From positions 845,553-909,552 of the forward strand of contig RQSC01000027.1 of the NCBI GenBank assembly GCA_013416795.1: a stretch of DNA of 64,000 nt, written 5' to 3'. The notes beneath the pieces were generated by a model. The model worked only from the letters and a program-made list of their open reading frames with translations, had not been told where the DNA came from and made no database searches. The stretch comes from Prasinococcaceae sp. CCMP 1430 (lineage: Eukaryota; Prasinodermophyta; Palmophyllophyceae; Prasinococcales; Prasinococcaceae). Each line of letters starts with the position of its first letter. Position 1 is the stretch's first letter. The position numbers and the translations under genes are program-made. Shown piece after piece: positions 62,626 to 64,000 of the stretch.

Positions 62626-63940
62626 GGCGTTCGATGGGGCACTGGCCGCGCGCTCGGGCACGCTTGGGCGAGCCTCCGCGCGGCCCGCGGTGGGGGAGGT
62701 CGAGGGGCCGCTTCTCGTGCGCGATTCGCGCGAGTACCTCGCTGCTGCGTGCGCCGGCGGCGACGGGCGGGCCGGCCTCCCGCTCGGCGCGGCACAGCGG
62801 GCGGCCGTGTGCGCGCACGCCGGGGCGGACCCCCAGGCGAGCGCGCAGGCTGGGGACGCGCCCGCGCAGGCTGGCACCCGCTGCCGCCCAGACATTGTGC
62901 TCGCCGGTTCGACCAAGTGCGGCTCGTCGTCGCTGTTCGCGGCGCTGACGCGGCGGTTTGGCGCAGCTGCTGGCGGCGGCGGCGGCGGCGGGGGCAGGGC
63001 GGACGGTGCGGTCCTCATCGAGCCGCTGCGGAAGGAGCAGCCGTTCTTCACGAGGGCCGACAGGGAGGCGTCGCCGTACTTCGGGACGGAAACGAACGCG
63101 TCGGACGTGGCCGTCCGGTACCTCTCCGCCCTGCTGCTGCCGAGGAGCATGCAGGCGCGAGAGCGCCCGCCGAGGGGCCGGCCAGCGTCCGCGCACCCGG
63201 TGCGCGGGCAGGCGCAGCTCACCATCGACGGGCAGGTGCGCACGCTGCAGGCCGGCAGGCGCGCGGCGCGCACTGCCGCGGCGTTCTGCCCGGACACCAA
63301 GGTCGTGTTGATCCTGTGCGAGCCGGCGTCGCGAGCGCACCGACACTACAGCTTCCGCGCGTTCGGGAAGGGCATCTTCGCGGCGCGGAAGGCGAAGTAC
63401 GCCAACCAGACGTTCGATCTGCTCGTGGAGCGCCAGTTGCAGGAGCTGCCGCCCGAGGTGGTCGAGCTGAGGAGGGCGTTGCTGTCGTCCCCGGACGACG
63501 AGGAGGCCATCGCGCGCGCGGAGAGGGCGGCCGCGGAGAGCCTCGACGCCGTCGACAGCCGCGACACGACGACGTTCCTGACGCTGGGGCTGTACGCTGC
63601 CGCCATGCGCCCGTGGCTCGACGTCTTTCCCTCTCGCAGCTTCTGCGTGACGAGCCTTGGGCGCTTCGCGGCGGACCAGGAGGCGGTCGTGGACGAGATC
63701 GGGCGCTGCGTGGGGCTCTCCGCCGCGGCCGGCCCGCGCGTCCGCGGCGGCGGCGGGCCGCGCGAACGGGCCATCCACCGCAACCCCAATCCCGACAAGT
63801 CGGACGCCAGCGCGCACGCGTTCGCGGCGCTGCGCGAGTTCTACGCGCCGTTCGACGCGCGCCTCGACGCCGTGCTCGGCGATCCCGTGGCCCAAGAGTG
63901 GCGGGCCGCCGCCGCCGCCGGCGCCGCCTCGTTTCTGTAG
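62626..63940 (+). CDS. Sulfotransferase (heparan-sulfate/NDST-type), 5' end missing
   Basis: PAPS-dependent sulfotransferase, probably Golgi. The 5'-phosphosulfate loop reads IVLAGSTKCGSSSLFAAL (K-C-G-S-S-S-L) and the 3'-phosphate motif VVLILCEPASRAHRHYSF keeps the R-A-x-x-x-Y pattern with the usual R-x-P replaced by C-E-P. Other matches to this family are EKQPFF-like RKEQPFFTRADREASPYFGT and TFLTLGLYAAAMRPWLDVFP with FCVTSLGRF. The frame is open leftward to the N but has no ATG, and a signal anchor is not visible, so the first exon is lost. Short Gly-rich insert (GGGGGGGGRADG). The stop is at 63938-63940; only non-coding sequence follows to the window end. Confidence 0.8.
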
Positions 63941-64000
63941 AGTGACCATTTTTTTTGCGCGGAGAGGGGGCGGCGGCGGCGGCGCTGGCTGGCTCCCCCC

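Noticed and set aside
61919-63949. 676-codon minus-strand open frame covering the sulfotransferase
   Set aside because: Antisense shadow of a recognised gene; it also crosses the single N and an intron of the epimerase gene.

Overview
This window is nuclear DNA from a very GC-rich eukaryote, most likely a unicellular alga or other protist. The eukaryotic call rests on genes split by short GT-AG introns (about 64 to 260 bp) and on class I histone deacetylase, actin, AP-4 epsilon, XPA, a SWR1-complex YL1 protein, a NAP/SET histone chaperone, PDAT, a HERP-like protein and a TMEM106-like protein. No bacterial operons, rRNA, tRNA or CRISPR were seen. Mixed plant-like (ACBP with ankyrin repeats, PDAT) and animal-like (XPA, PKHD1L1-like, TMEM106) content fits a haptophyte or similar alga better than a land plant, but the lineage is an inference. 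Most splice donors read GTGCGY rather than GTRAGT.

Layout: 1-9.0 kb is the 5' part of a giant fibrocystin-L-like surface protein (minus strand, runs off the left edge). 9.3-12.2 kb is a TEY-type MAP kinase, followed by 1.5 kb of repeat-rich spacer. 13.7-19.2 kb holds a SYLF-domain protein, PDAT and an unknown gene. 19.4-23.4 kb is poorly assembled: a mitochondrial carrier cut by a 352-bp N gap, a repeat-rich locus, and two gene fragments joined by one N. 23.6-31.7 kb is dense and clean: an unknown gene, a BAH-domain protein, an acidic alanine-rich protein, HDAC and a 2-oxoglutarate oxygenase. 31.8-45.5 kb has a CREST-like membrane protein, a GT4 glycosyltransferase, an acyl-CoA-binding ankyrin protein, an aldo-keto reductase, NAP/SET, an ABCG transporter and an RMDN-type TPR protein. 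46.4-64 kb has actin, PP2C, a HERP-like ubiquitin-domain protein, AP-4 epsilon, YL1/VPS72, a TMEM106-like protein, PITHD1, XPA, glucose-6-phosphate 1-epimerase and a sulfotransferase.

Genes are packed tightly and often alternate strands. Divergent start codons lie as little as 75 bp apart and convergent stop codons as little as 26 bp apart, so promoters and 3' ends must be shared or overlap. The genes do not form one pathway. Recurrent themes are chromatin (HDAC, BAH, NAP/SET, YL1), endomembrane traffic and ER quality (AP-4, HERP-like, TMEM106-like), and lipid handling (PDAT, ACBP, ABCG). Three isolated single-N positions (22346, 46041, 62625) each coincide with truncated genes and look like contig joins. 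Exon coordinates below come from reading the splice junctions by eye.
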